Of a stretch of 64,000 nucleotides of DNA, positions 40,990-48,792 are shown in pieces. The translations under genes were made by a program, and so were the position numbers. Positions within the stretch are counted from its first letter, which is position 1. Each line of letters opens with the position of its first letter. The stretch lies in the NCBI RefSeq assembly GCF_042434745.1, contig NZ_JBHLSS010000098.1; one strand, given 5' to 3'. This stretch comes from Azotobacter paspali (lineage in GTDB: Bacteria; Pseudomonadota; Gammaproteobacteria; Pseudomonadales; Pseudomonadaceae). The notes beneath the pieces were generated by a model that was not told the origin of the DNA, ran no database searches, and saw only the letters and a list, made by a program, of their open reading frames with translations.

Positions 40990-41286
40990 TCAGGCGGCCA
41001 TCCGCTCGCATTCCTCGGCACATGCTCGGCAGGCCTGGGCGCAGCGCCGGCAGTCTCCGGCCTCATGCCGGGCGCACTCCTCGGCGCAGGCGCGGCAAAC
41101 CTGCGCGCACTGCCGGCAGAACGCCACGGCATGGTCGCTGTCCCGCGCCATCAGAGTGACGGCCAAAATGCAGCGCGCCATCGCCTACACATCGTCCTCA
41201 CGCAGGCAGGAGGCCGCGCAGGTTTCGCAGGTCCAGGCGCAGTCGCCGCAGGCCCGGATACAGGATTCGTACATGGAAGCATTCAT
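40990..41286 (-). pseudogene. Four-helix-bundle copper-storage-type protein (DUF326/Csp), amber-interrupted
   Basis: From ATG 41286 (ribosome-binding site GAGGGAG) the frame reads MNASMYESCIRACGDCAWTC ETCAASCLREDDV and hits TAG at 41185-41187. It continues in frame through AMARCILAVTLMARDSDHAV, AFCRQCAQVCRACAEECARH, EAGDCRRCAQACRACAEECE and RMAA to TGA. The CxxxCxxC cysteine ladders on four helices are those of cytosolic copper-storage proteins, which hold many Cu(I) ions. Relatives have Lys at the interrupted position (AAG to TAG). The full length would be about 98 residues, normal for the family. Re-initiation at the Met two codons after the TAG could give a 63-residue C-terminal half. Confidence 0.8.
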
Positions 41287-41513
41287 GTTCGTTCTCCCTC
41301 GCATGGTGACGGACCGGAACGACTGCGAAAAACCACGGCCCTTCAATGGACTTGGCGGTTTTGGAGCAGGTTTGCGCCGAGGGGACGAGTGGCCTGGGGC
41401 AGAATGGCCGGAGCCGGACTATCCATAGAGGACGTGCAGCACCGGCGCGATTCTGCTGGTCCGGGCGCCGGGGTATAAAGCACCCATCATCATTGCCTGA
41501 GGACGAACGAACC

Positions 41514-41921
41514 GTGGAAGACGTGATCGATCAATTACACGAGCTGAACGAGCCCGTGCCGGTACCACTGGAACTGCCCGACGAAGACCTGCTGGTAGAA
41601 ATCGAGGAGCAGCTTCTGATCAACCTGCCCTTCGAGCTGCGCGAATTCCTGCTTAAGGTCAGCGACGTGGTCTATGGCAGCCTTGAGCCGGTGACCGTAA
41701 GCGATCCCCAGTCGCACACCTACCTGCCGGAAGTCGCCGCGGTCGCCTGGGACCAGGGCATGCCGCGCGACCTGGTGCCGCTATGCCAAGTCGGCGACGA
41801 TTATTATGCAGTGGATATCGAAGGCCAGGTGCTGCTGTGGAGCGGCGACAGCGGCGAGCTGAGCGACGAGAGCTGGGACTCGGTATGGCAGTGGGCCAAG
41901 GATGTCTGGCTGGCGAGCTGA
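41514..41921 (+). CDS. SMI1/KNR4-family protein
   Basis: This 135-residue cytoplasmic protein is highly acidic. The SMI1/KNR4 fold is suggested by VEDVIDQLHELNEPVPVPLE, EEQLLINLPFELREFLLKVS and a terminal block DYYAVDIEGQVLLWSGDSGE with WDSVWQWAKDVWL. I chose GTG at 41514, which has a GAGGA ribosome-binding site; the upstream frame is not family-like. Many SMI1/KNR4 proteins are immunity proteins for contact-dependent toxins, but this one has no toxin neighbour, and orphan copies occur widely in Pseudomonas. Its function is unknown. Confidence 0.75.
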   Translation: MEDVIDQLHELNEPVPVPLELPDEDLLVEIEEQLLINLPFELREFLLKVSDVVYGSLEPVTVSDPQSHTYLPEVAAVAWDQGMPRDLVPLCQVGDDYYAVDIEGQVLLWSGDSGELSDESWDSVWQWAKDVWLAS

Positions 41922-41937
41922 GGCGCGCCGCGTCGCC

Positions 41938-43167
41938 TCAGCCGAAGAACCAGTAACACACTCCGATCGACGCCAGCACGCCGCAGAAGTCCGCCAGCAG
42001 GGCACAGCCGACCGCATGACGGGCACGCTGAATGCCGACCGCGCCGAAGTACACGGCGAGTACGTAGAAGGTGGTCTCGGTGCTGCCCTGCACGGTGGCG
42101 GCGACCAGCGCGGGGAAGCTGTCCACCCCGTGGGTCTGCATGGTCTCGATCAGCATGGCGCGCGCCGCGCTGCCCGAGAAAGGCTTGACCAGCGCGGTGG
42201 GCAGGGCATCGATGAAACGCGCGTCCCAGCCGGCCGTCCCGGCCAGCCAGCGCAAACCTTCCAGCACGTAGTCGAGCGCTCCGGAAGCGCGTAGCACGCC
42301 CACCGCGCAAAGCATAGCGATCAGATAGGGCAACAGGTTCTTCGCCACCTCGAAACCCTCCTTGGCGCCCTCGACGAAGTGCTCGTAGACCGCTACCTTG
42401 CGCAGCGCGCCCAGCGCCAGGAACAACAGGATCAGGCTGAACAGCACCAGGTTGCCGAGCAGCGAGGAGAGCGCCGCCAGCGCAGTCGCCGAGAGCCCGG
42501 CGAGCAGCGCCATGAAACCGCCGAGCAGCAGCGCGCCGGGCAGCAGGTAGGCGAGCACCACGGGGTCCCACAGCCGCAGCCGCTGCATGAGGGCCACGGC
42601 GAGCAGGCCGGCCAGGCTCGAAGCGCTGGTCGCCAGCAGGATCGGCAGGAACACCAGGGTCGGGTCGTCGGCGCCCTGCTGGGCGCGGTACATGAAGATC
42701 GACACCGGCAGCAGGGTCAGCGAAGAGGCGTTGAGCACCAGGAACAGGATCTGCGCGTTGCTCGCCGTGGTGCTGCTCGGATTGATCTCCTGCAGCGCCT
42801 TCATCGCCTTGAGGCCGATCGGCGTGGCGGCGTTGTCCAGGCCCAGGCCATTGGCGGCGAAGTTGAGGGTGATCAGCCCCAGCGCCGGATGCCCAGGCGG
42901 CACCTCCGGCATCAGCCGGCCGAACAGCGGGCCGAGCAGCCGCGCCAGAAGCTCCACCAGCCCGGCCTGCTCGGCGATGCGCAGAAAGCCCAGCCAGAGC
43001 GTGAGGGTGCCGAACAGCAGGATCATCACCTCCACCGCCAGCTTGGCCATGGTGAACAGGCTGTCGACCATGGCGGCGAACACCGCGGGCTCACCGTCCA
43101 GCAACCAACGGCCGAAGGCGGTCAGCGCGGCGGTCAGGAAAAAACCCAGCCAGAGGCCGTTGAGCAT
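41938..43167 (-). CDS. Fused SpmA-SpmB nucleoside-recognition membrane protein
   Basis: This 409-residue protein has about ten hydrophobic helices. The first half (MLNGLWLGFFLTAALTAFGR to about residue 190) matches SpmA with LITLNFAANGLGLDNAATPI, and the second half matches SpmB with NLLPYLIAMLCAVGVLRASG and PFSGSAARAMLIETMQTHGV. In Bacillus these are separate spore-maturation proteins; in proteobacteria a single fused protein of unknown transport role is normal. Both halves carry the Gate/nucleoside-recognition domain. The ATG at 43167 follows AGGAGATC; a TTG five codons upstream is less likely. It is monocistronic. Confidence 0.87.
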   Translation of the reverse strand: MLNGLWLGFFLTAALTAFGRWLLDGEPAVFAAMVDSLFTMAKLAVEVMILLFGTLTLWLGFLRIAEQAGLVELLARLLGPLFGRLMPEVPPGHPALGLITLNFAANGLGLDNAATPIGLKAMKALQEINPSSTTASNAQILFLVLNASSLTLLPVSIFMYRAQQGADDPTLVFLPILLATSASSLAGLLAVALMQRLRLWDPVVLAYLLPGALLLGGFMALLAGLSATALAALSSLLGNLVLFSLILLFLALGALRKVAVYEHFVEGAKEGFEVAKNLLPYLIAMLCAVGVLRASGALDYVLEGLRWLAGTAGWDARFIDALPTALVKPFSGSAARAMLIETMQTHGVDSFPALVAATVQGSTETTFYVLAVYFGAVGIQRARHAVGCALLADFCGVLASIGVCYWFFG

Positions 43168-43273
43168 CTTGATCTCCTGCAAACATGGCCGTGCATCATA
43201 GCGACTCGAGCACAGCGCTGTCTGGGCACTGCTATACCTGTCTGATCCGAACGACAGCCAGGGAGATCACTCC

Positions 43274-43870
43274 ATGAAGAAGATCCTCGTTCTCTACTAT
43301 TCGATGTACGGCCACATCGAGCGCATGGCCGAAGCGGTGGCCGAAGGCGCGCGCAGCGTGCCGGGCGTGGAGGTGACCCTCAAGCGGGTGCCCGAGACCA
43401 TGCCCGAGGAAGTGGCGCGTAAGGCCGGCGCCAAGCTGGATCAGGCGGCTTTGCCGGCAGAGCCGAAGGAGTTGGCCGACTACGACGCCATCCTGTTCGG
43501 TACGCCGACCCGCTTCGGCAACATGGCCGGGCAGATGCGCAACTTCCTCGACCAGACCGGCGGCCTGTGGGTCAGCGGCGCCCTGGTCGGCAAATTCGCC
43601 AGCGTGTTCACCAGCACCGGCACCGGCGGCGGTTCGGAAACCACCATCACCTCGTTCTGGCACACCCTGGCGCATCACGGCATGGTGATCGTCGGCCTGC
43701 CCTATGTGCTGCCGGAACTCTCCGACATCAGCGAACCGCGCGGCGGCTCGCCCTACGGCGCGGCGACCATCGCCGGAGCGGACGGCTCGCGCTGGCCGAG
43801 CGAGAAGGAATTGATCCTGGCCAGTTTCCAGGGCGCCCACGTAGCGCGCTTGGTGGTACGCATGCAATAG
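43274..43870 (+). CDS. wrbA: NAD(P)H:quinone oxidoreductase WrbA
   Basis: This 198-residue flavodoxin-fold enzyme reduces quinones by two electrons with FMN and protects against redox stress. The FMN phosphate loop is KKILVLYYSMYGHIERMAEAVAEGA. YDAILFGTPTRFGNMAGQMR and SVFTSTGTGGGSETTITSFW are WrbA-specific loops. The C-terminus GGSPYGAATIAGADGSRWPS is the family signature. The length is normal. It stands alone, divergent from the SpmAB gene. Confidence 0.95.
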   Translation: MKKILVLYYSMYGHIERMAEAVAEGARSVPGVEVTLKRVPETMPEEVARKAGAKLDQAALPAEPKELADYDAILFGTPTRFGNMAGQMRNFLDQTGGLWVSGALVGKFASVFTSTGTGGGSETTITSFWHTLAHHGMVIVGLPYVLPELSDISEPRGGSPYGAATIAGADGSRWPSEKELILASFQGAHVARLVVRMQ

Positions 43871-44130
43871 GGCGACACTGGCGGGGCTGGATTTCCGACC
43901 ACTGGCACGCGGCGCGACGGGAGGCTTTTCCAGGGGGACTTTTTGCCATCACAATTCGCCCGATAGCAAACGACGTCTGGTGTCGTTCCGGCCGTCCGGC
44001 GCCTTTATGAGCGGACCCCGTGGTGCGACGGGCGGCATCCTGCGCATTCTCATGGATCGAGGGTAGACACCCGTCCGCCACTGGCACTCGACAAGGGAAT
44101 TTGCCAGTGGTCACTTTACCCAGAGACCCT

Positions 44131-45720
44131 ATGTATCGCCTCGATCTGCGCCGACTGATCCTGCTGCTGACAATCGCCGCCACCCTGCTGACCCTCCTCA
44201 ACAGCTTCCACGCCAGCTACCGGACCCTGTACCGCCAACTGATCGCCCAGACGCTGGAGGCCAACCGCGCCTACGCCGCCAAGCTGGCCCACAGCACCGA
44301 CAATTTTCTCAAGGCGGCCCAGCAGCAGCTCGCCTACAGCGCCACCCTGCTGCCGGAGCTGTTCGACCGGCCGGAACAGCTCGACGCCGAAGTCGCACGC
44401 CTGAAGGGACAGACCGGCACCTTCAACGGCGTCTTTATCGTGCGCACCGATGGCCGGGTGTTGGCTACCGCGCCGAACAGCCTGGGACTGGCCGGCAGCG
44501 TGCTGAAGACCCAGGAGATGCTGGCGGCCCTGAGAGCACGCCAACCGAGGATCAGCGCCCCCTATGCCGGTGTTCGCGGGTATTTGCTGGTCTTCCTCTC
44601 GCAACCGATCTCCACCCGGGACGGCCGCTACCTGGGTTATGTCGGCGGTGCCATCCACCTGGGGAAACACGACGGCAGCCTGCAGGCGCTACTCGGTAAC
44701 CACTACTATCAGGATGGTTCGCAACTGTACGTGGTGGACGCCAACCGGCACTTGCTCCACCACCAGGACCCGTCCCAGATCGGCGAAATCGTCAACGGCA
44801 ATCCGGCGGTCGAAGCCGTGCTGCGCGGCGAGGAGGGCAGCCGGCAACTGCTCGACTCGCAGCGGACTGACATGCTCGCCGGCTACGCCCCGGTCGCCAG
44901 CACCGGCTGGGGCGTGGTCGCCCAGCGCCCCAGCACGGCCACGCTGGCCGCGCTGGACGACCTGATGCTGGAGATTCTGTTCGATGTGTTGCTTTTCTTC
45001 GTTCCGCTGCTGGTGGCTATCTGGTGGCTGTCGAAGCTGATCGCCCGCCCGCTACAGCAATTGGCCATTACCGCCAGGCATTGGGAGTTCTCCAGCGCCC
45101 AGGAACAGATCCGCCACGTGCACTCCTGGTACTTCGAGGCCGAACAGCTCAAGCTCGCCATGCTGAACGGGCTGGCGTTGCTGCACGGCAAGCTCGGCCG
45201 GCTCAACCAGGAAAACATCACCGACCCCCTAACCGGGCTGGTCAACCGGCGCGGCCAGCAGTTCGCCCTGAAGCGCTGGCAGGAGCAGCAGCAGCCGTTC
45301 GCGGTGATCGCCCTGGACATCGACCATTTCAAGCAAGTCAACGATAACCATGGTCACGACGTGGGCGACCAGGTGTTGCAGCACGTGAGTCATCTGATGG
45401 ACAGCGTCTCGCGCAGCAGCGACCTGGTCTGCCGGAGCGGCGGCGAGGAATTCGTCCTGCTGCTGCCGGAAACCAGCCTGGAAGCGGCCACGCAGGTCGC
45501 CGAACGACTACGCGGCTTGATCAGCCATACACAGGCGCCCACCGGCGCCTTCGTCACCATCTCCGCCGGCGTCGCCCACTGGCCGGGTAGCGCCAGTTCG
45601 GTGCCGACGGTGCTCAAGCTGGCCGACGAAGCGCTGTACCGGGCCAAGCGGAACGGCCGCAACCGGGTCGTCGTGACCGGACAGCAGGAAATCGGCAGCG
45701 AGGATGCGCCGCTGGACTGA
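44131..45720 (+). CDS. Cache-domain membrane diguanylate cyclase
   Basis: This 529-residue protein has a first transmembrane helix (LILLLTIAATLLTLLNSF), then a periplasmic dCache-type sensor (about 30-280: FLKAAQQQLAYSATLLPELF, GTFNGVFIVRTDGRVLATAP, GSQLYVVDANRHLLHHQDPS). A second helix follows (LLFFVPLLVAIWWLSKLIAR, about 290-310). The GGDEF domain (about 365-520) has an intact RSGGEEFVLLL site and an I-site RSSD upstream. It should synthesise c-di-GMP in response to an external small molecule. I chose the ATG at 44131 because it starts the first helix. The gap 43871-44130 upstream shows no other feature. Confidence 0.87.
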   Translation: MYRLDLRRLILLLTIAATLLTLLNSFHASYRTLYRQLIAQTLEANRAYAAKLAHSTDNFLKAAQQQLAYSATLLPELFDRPEQLDAEVARLKGQTGTFNGVFIVRTDGRVLATAPNSLGLAGSVLKTQEMLAALRARQPRISAPYAGVRGYLLVFLSQPISTRDGRYLGYVGGAIHLGKHDGSLQALLGNHYYQDGSQLYVVDANRHLLHHQDPSQIGEIVNGNPAVEAVLRGEEGSRQLLDSQRTDMLAGYAPVASTGWGVVAQRPSTATLAALDDLMLEILFDVLLFFVPLLVAIWWLSKLIARPLQQLAITARHWEFSSAQEQIRHVHSWYFEAEQLKLAMLNGLALLHGKLGRLNQENITDPLTGLVNRRGQQFALKRWQEQQQPFAVIALDIDHFKQVNDNHGHDVGDQVLQHVSHLMDSVSRSSDLVCRSGGEEFVLLLPETSLEAATQVAERLRGLISHTQAPTGAFVTISAGVAHWPGSASSVPTVLKLADEALYRAKRNGRNRVVVTGQQEIGSEDAPLD

Positions 45721-45781
45721 GCGGCTGTGAAAAAACTCCTGCCTACCGAGACCGGCGCGGGGCAGCAACGCAAGGGGGAAG

Positions 45782-45804
45782 GGACGCCGGCCCGCCCGGC
45801 GTCC
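45782..45804. terminator. GC-rich hairpin between the diguanylate cyclase and cytochrome c551 genes
   Basis: GGACGCCGG (45782-45790) and CCGGCGTCC (45796-45804) pair perfectly around CCCGC. It lies between the convergent ends of the two genes, 9 bp from the cytochrome stop. Neither side has a real T-run, so termination activity is uncertain. Confidence 0.5.
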
Positions 45805-45812
45805 GGGGAGGC

Positions 45813-46127
45813 TTACTTATGGGTCAGGACCCACTCGGCGAGGGTCTTGGCTTCCGCCTCGGAAACCGGGTTCGGCGGCATCGGGATCTGTCCCCAGTTG
45901 CCCGAACCGCCAGCCTTGATCTTGGCGGCGAGCGTGTCGGCGATACCGGCCTGGCCGGCGTACCTGGCAGCGACCTCCTTGAAGGAGGGGCCGACCAGCT
46001 TGCTGTCGATGGCATGACAAACCGTGCAGCCCTTGGTCTTGTACAACTCCTCGCCGGTCTCGGCCAGGGCGGACTGCAGGACCAGCACAGCGCTGCAGGC
46101 GAGCAATGGAATCAGCATCTTCTTCAT
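45813..46127 (-). CDS. Cytochrome c551-type periplasmic electron carrier
   Basis: This 104-residue protein has signal peptide MKKMLIPLLACSAVLVLQSA ending LAETG. The single haem site is CTVCH, and the axial methionine is in WGQIPMPPNPVSEAEAKTLA, a c551/c8-family hallmark. SKLVGPSFKEVAARY is also characteristic. It shuttles electrons in the periplasm, for example to cytochrome c peroxidase, terminal oxidases or nitrite reductase in relatives. No partner gene is adjacent. It is divergent from a secreted Cys-rich protein. The start has the ribosome-binding site TTGAGGAAG. Confidence 0.9.
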   Translation of the reverse strand: MKKMLIPLLACSAVLVLQSALAETGEELYKTKGCTVCHAIDSKLVGPSFKEVAARYAGQAGIADTLAAKIKAGGSGNWGQIPMPPNPVSEAEAKTLAEWVLTHK

Positions 46128-46376
46128 GTTTTGACTTCCTCAAGGCTAAAAAGCTGGGTAACGCACATCCGGTTTGAATCCAGCAAGAACATACTAGGCG
46201 CTCCCTCGTTCACGTTAAGACCGGGGGGGAGGGCAAATCAATTCTCCCGCATCGCTCTGGCATGGAGCCGTACGGGCACCGCCGGTCCTTTCGAGACGAA
46301 CTCTAGCCGGAAAACGCCAGTCCCACCCGAACAGGGCTGCATTCGCGCCGAGATCCCACGCAGCCAGGAGCCTCCC

Positions 46377-46811
46377 ATGAAGCGCCTACTCCGCATCGGT
46401 TCTTTTCTCTTCGCCGGCTTGTCCAGCCCGCCGCTGTTCGCCGAGGCCTGTCATGTCACGGAACAACTGGCGGTGGCCGGAACTGCGGCCGACGTCATGG
46501 AATCCTGCTTCGAACATCGCGGCATGCCGGCCGGCTCGCTCGACTGGGCCTGCAGTACGGACAAGAGCCCCGTGGCCGGCGTGCACAAGGAAAAGCGTGC
46601 GAACTGCCCGAGCGGCTATCTCGGCAAATGCACCGCGGTCCTGACCCAGGAGGCCCTGGCCAACGAGGAGGCCGGCGGCCAGTACGGCCATGGCTCCTGG
46701 CCGGACCCGCTGCCGGGGGATGCGCGGATCGTCACCTACTACTACCAGGTGCAGGACCCGAAACAGACCCGTCTCGACTGCGAGAACGACGGAGGGACGT
46801 GGTCGCGGTAG
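46377..46811 (+). CDS. Secreted cysteine-rich protein, family unknown
   Basis: This 144-residue protein has signal peptide MKRLLRIGSFLFAGLSSPPL with cleavage near FAEA. The mature part has seven cysteines (ACHVTEQ, ESCFEHRG, WACSTDKS, ANCPSGYLGKCTAV, RLDCENDGG) and no transmembrane helix, so a disulfide-stabilised periplasmic or secreted protein is likely. I do not recognise the family. The ribosome-binding site CCAGGAGCC supports the ATG at 46377. It is divergent from cytochrome c551, with which it shares a 249-bp promoter region. Confidence 0.65.
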   Translation: MKRLLRIGSFLFAGLSSPPLFAEACHVTEQLAVAGTAADVMESCFEHRGMPAGSLDWACSTDKSPVAGVHKEKRANCPSGYLGKCTAVLTQEALANEEAGGQYGHGSWPDPLPGDARIVTYYYQVQDPKQTRLDCENDGGTWSR

Positions 46812-47248
46812 CGGTTGCCGGACGGGCGTTGCATGCGGAATCGAACGGCGCCGGTGCCTATCCCGCCGCCGGATAGACCACGCCGATGGCCGACCCGCCG
46901 GGGGGTCGGCAAAAGCGCGAAGCCATCGGGAACGGCCAGCGGGTCGTAGCGCTCTTCGAAGCCCAAAATGGTAAAGATGATAAATATACGTATTTGATAG
47001 GAATTTTTATTTTAAGATTCCGGCCCTGCGGGCACGCCACTGGCGTCCCTGTCCGCCGGGTATGTCTTGCTGCGCCAAGGCGCGATCGCGGACCCATCCT
47101 TCCCAATGGAACACCGGCATGAACTGGCTCGAATCCCGTCTTGCGATGCGCGGAGCGCTATAGCGTCCGCCCATCGCAAGACGATCCCGCCGGACCCGGT
47201 TCCGGACAGGGTTTCGACGTCGGCTCCTGCCGTTCAGGAGATCATTCA
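46812..47248. other. 437-bp intergenic region with AT-rich block and long hairpin
   Basis: An AT-rich block at about 46968-47020 interrupts otherwise GC-rich DNA and may be a promoter or a foreign patch. The long hairpin at 47137-47183 is described separately. No open frame in the gap looks coding. The ribosome-binding site AGGAGA at about 47237-47242 serves the lipoprotein gene. Confidence 0.5.
47137..47183. repeat. Long inverted repeat (REP-like or cis-regulatory hairpin) before the LpoB-like gene
   Basis: Outer arms CGTCTTGCGATG (47137-47148) and CATCGCAAGACG (47172-47183) pair perfectly. Inner arms CGGA-GCGCTA and TAGCG-TCCG continue the stem with a bulged base and a tiny loop. The 47-nt structure lies 65 bp before the GTG start of the lipoprotein gene. 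There is no T-run, so it is not a standard terminator. No second copy was seen in the window. Confidence 0.65.
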
Positions 47249-47953
47249 GTGAACAAAACCCAGCTTCTGGCCTGCACCTGCGTGTCGGCAATCCTGCTGA
47301 CGGCCTGCTCGTCCCATAACGGCTCCGGTGGGGATCGCCAGGCCGAACTCGATGCCGCCATCGCCACGGCATCCTCCGGTTCCGGCGCCGCCGTCGCCTC
47401 CACATCCAGCGGCGATGGGCCATCCCCCGAGCATCTGGCATTTTTGGAGAACGGCTTCCTGGACCAGGATGTCGCCGCCATCGCCGTACGCATGAGCGAC
47501 GATATTCCCAATTCGCCCCGTCTGAGCAGGCCGGGAACCACGCAGAACCAGATTCTGGTCGACCAGCAATACATCGACGTGCAGGAGGGAGCCACGCTCA
47601 ACAAGAGCGCTTTCGCCCTGCGCCTGCTGAGCGAACTCCGCAAGTCCCGTGCCGGGGACATAACCTATGTCGACAAGCGCGAGGCCAGTACGTCGAGCAG
47701 CCTGAGCAATTCAAGCAGCAAAAGTAGCAGCAGCAAAAGTGGTAGTGGCAGCGGCCGCCGTTCCGGTGGGCAGGGAGGGACGGCTTACCGCCTGGAATGC
47801 ACGGTCACCGTGCTCGCCCCCACGAAGGAACAGCCCAGCGTGCAGCGCTATGCGTTCCAAGTCATCGACACGCACACTAATTCGCCGATCTGGATGGGCG
47901 ATTTCGACATCGACGCGCCGCAGAAATCGGCCGGTGCCGCCCAGGCCAAGTGA
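47249..47953 (+). CDS. LpoB-like lipoprotein
   Basis: This 234-residue lipoprotein starts at GTG 47249 after a good ribosome-binding site (CAGGAGA). VNKTQLLACTCVSAILLTAC is the signal with lipobox LTAC. An Ala/Ser-rich linker follows, then a domain (GFLDQDVAAIAVRMSDDIPN, ILVDQQYIDVQEGATLNKSA, FALRLLSELRKSRAGDITYV) that resembles the PBP-activator LpoB family. A serine/lysine-rich low-complexity insert (about residues 148-175, SNSSSKSSSSKSGSGSG) interrupts the C-terminal part. The LpoB assignment is by sequence feel and is not secure. No penicillin-binding protein gene is adjacent. Confidence 0.55.
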   Translation: MNKTQLLACTCVSAILLTACSSHNGSGGDRQAELDAAIATASSGSGAAVASTSSGDGPSPEHLAFLENGFLDQDVAAIAVRMSDDIPNSPRLSRPGTTQNQILVDQQYIDVQEGATLNKSAFALRLLSELRKSRAGDITYVDKREASTSSSLSNSSSKSSSSKSGSGSGRRSGGQGGTAYRLECTVTVLAPTKEQPSVQRYAFQVIDTHTNSPIWMGDFDIDAPQKSAGAAQAK

Positions 47954-48045
47954 TGCGCCCCGCGGCATCCGATTTTCGCCGCCCGCCTCCGGCGGCGGCG
48001 CAGGCGGACATCCGTCATCGGCCTTGATTCCGGGGCCGGCCGTCG

Positions 48046-48792
48046 TCAGATGCTGCCGACCCTGGACTTGATCACCATCTCGGTCACCCAACGCACCAGG
48101 ATCGAGGTATAGGCCTGCTGGCAGATGTCCTCGCTGAGGGCGTGGTCGGCGCCGTCGATGATCCGGTGGGTCAGCGAATGGGCGCGGACGAAAGCGCCGC
48201 GGTAATTCATGATCGTGGTGTGCGGAATCAGGTGGTCGTGCTCCGACTCGACAATCAGCACGTCACCGCGAAACGCCGCGCAGGCCGCCAGCGCGCGGTT
48301 GTCGGCGGCGGTCAGCGGCGAGTGCCGATACAGTTGCAGATCCTGGCGGTCCAAGTCGCGCTTGGGGCGGTTCCATTCGGTATCCCGGTACAGCGCCGGC
48401 ACGCGCAGGCCGAGCCATTTCACCGGACGCAGGGAGGTGAGGATCGCCGCCAAGTAGCCGCCGTAGCTGCTGCCGACCACCGCGATGGCATCGCGGTCGA
48501 TGGCCGGATGCCGGGCCAGCAGATCGTAGGCGGCGACCAGATCGCGCAGGTTGTCTTCCCGGGTGACGCCCTCCTGCCGCGCCAGGGTGTCGCCGTGACC
48601 GCGCATGTCGAAGGTCAGGCAGACGCAGCCGAGGCCGGCGATGCCGCGCGCGCGCTTGAGGTCGCGCTCCTGGCTACCGCCCCAGCCGTGCACGAACAGC
48701 AAGCCCGGCATCTGGGTGTCCGGGGTGAGGAAGGTGCCGGCGAGCCATTCGTCCTCCACCGGCAATTCAATGCTTTCGCTACGGGTTGCCAT
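48046..48792 (-). CDS. Alpha/beta hydrolase
   Basis: This 248-residue hydrolase has the fold landmarks GLLFVHGWGGSQERDLKRAR (oxyanion loop), LTFDMRGHGDT and the nucleophile elbow AVVGSSYGGYLAAIL (Ser near residue 117). The acid region is DVLIVESEHDHLIPH and the late His lies in IIDGADHALSED. It resembles dienelactone-hydrolase or acylaminoacyl-peptidase-like serine hydrolases. The ATG at 48792 overlaps the end of the DUF3182 gene by 14 bp, so the two are translationally coupled. Confidence 0.83.
   Translation of the reverse strand: MATRSESIELPVEDEWLAGTFLTPDTQMPGLLFVHGWGGSQERDLKRARGIAGLGCVCLTFDMRGHGDTLARQEGVTREDNLRDLVAAYDLLARHPAIDRDAIAVVGSSYGGYLAAILTSLRPVKWLGLRVPALYRDTEWNRPKRDLDRQDLQLYRHSPLTAADNRALAACAAFRGDVLIVESEHDHLIPHTTIMNYRGAFVRAHSLTHRIIDGADHALSEDICQQAYTSILVRWVTEMVIKSRVGSI

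Noticed and set aside
1..41286. Reassignment of TAG as a sense codon
   Set aside because: TAG ends several intact genes here (nrdJa, qor, tsaC, wrbA), and the interrupted positions would need three different amino acids. Kept only as a testable observation.
40891..41478. Plus-strand frame of 195 codons over the copper-storage pseudogene
   Set aside because: It is antisense to the cysteine-ladder frame, which is clearly the coding strand.
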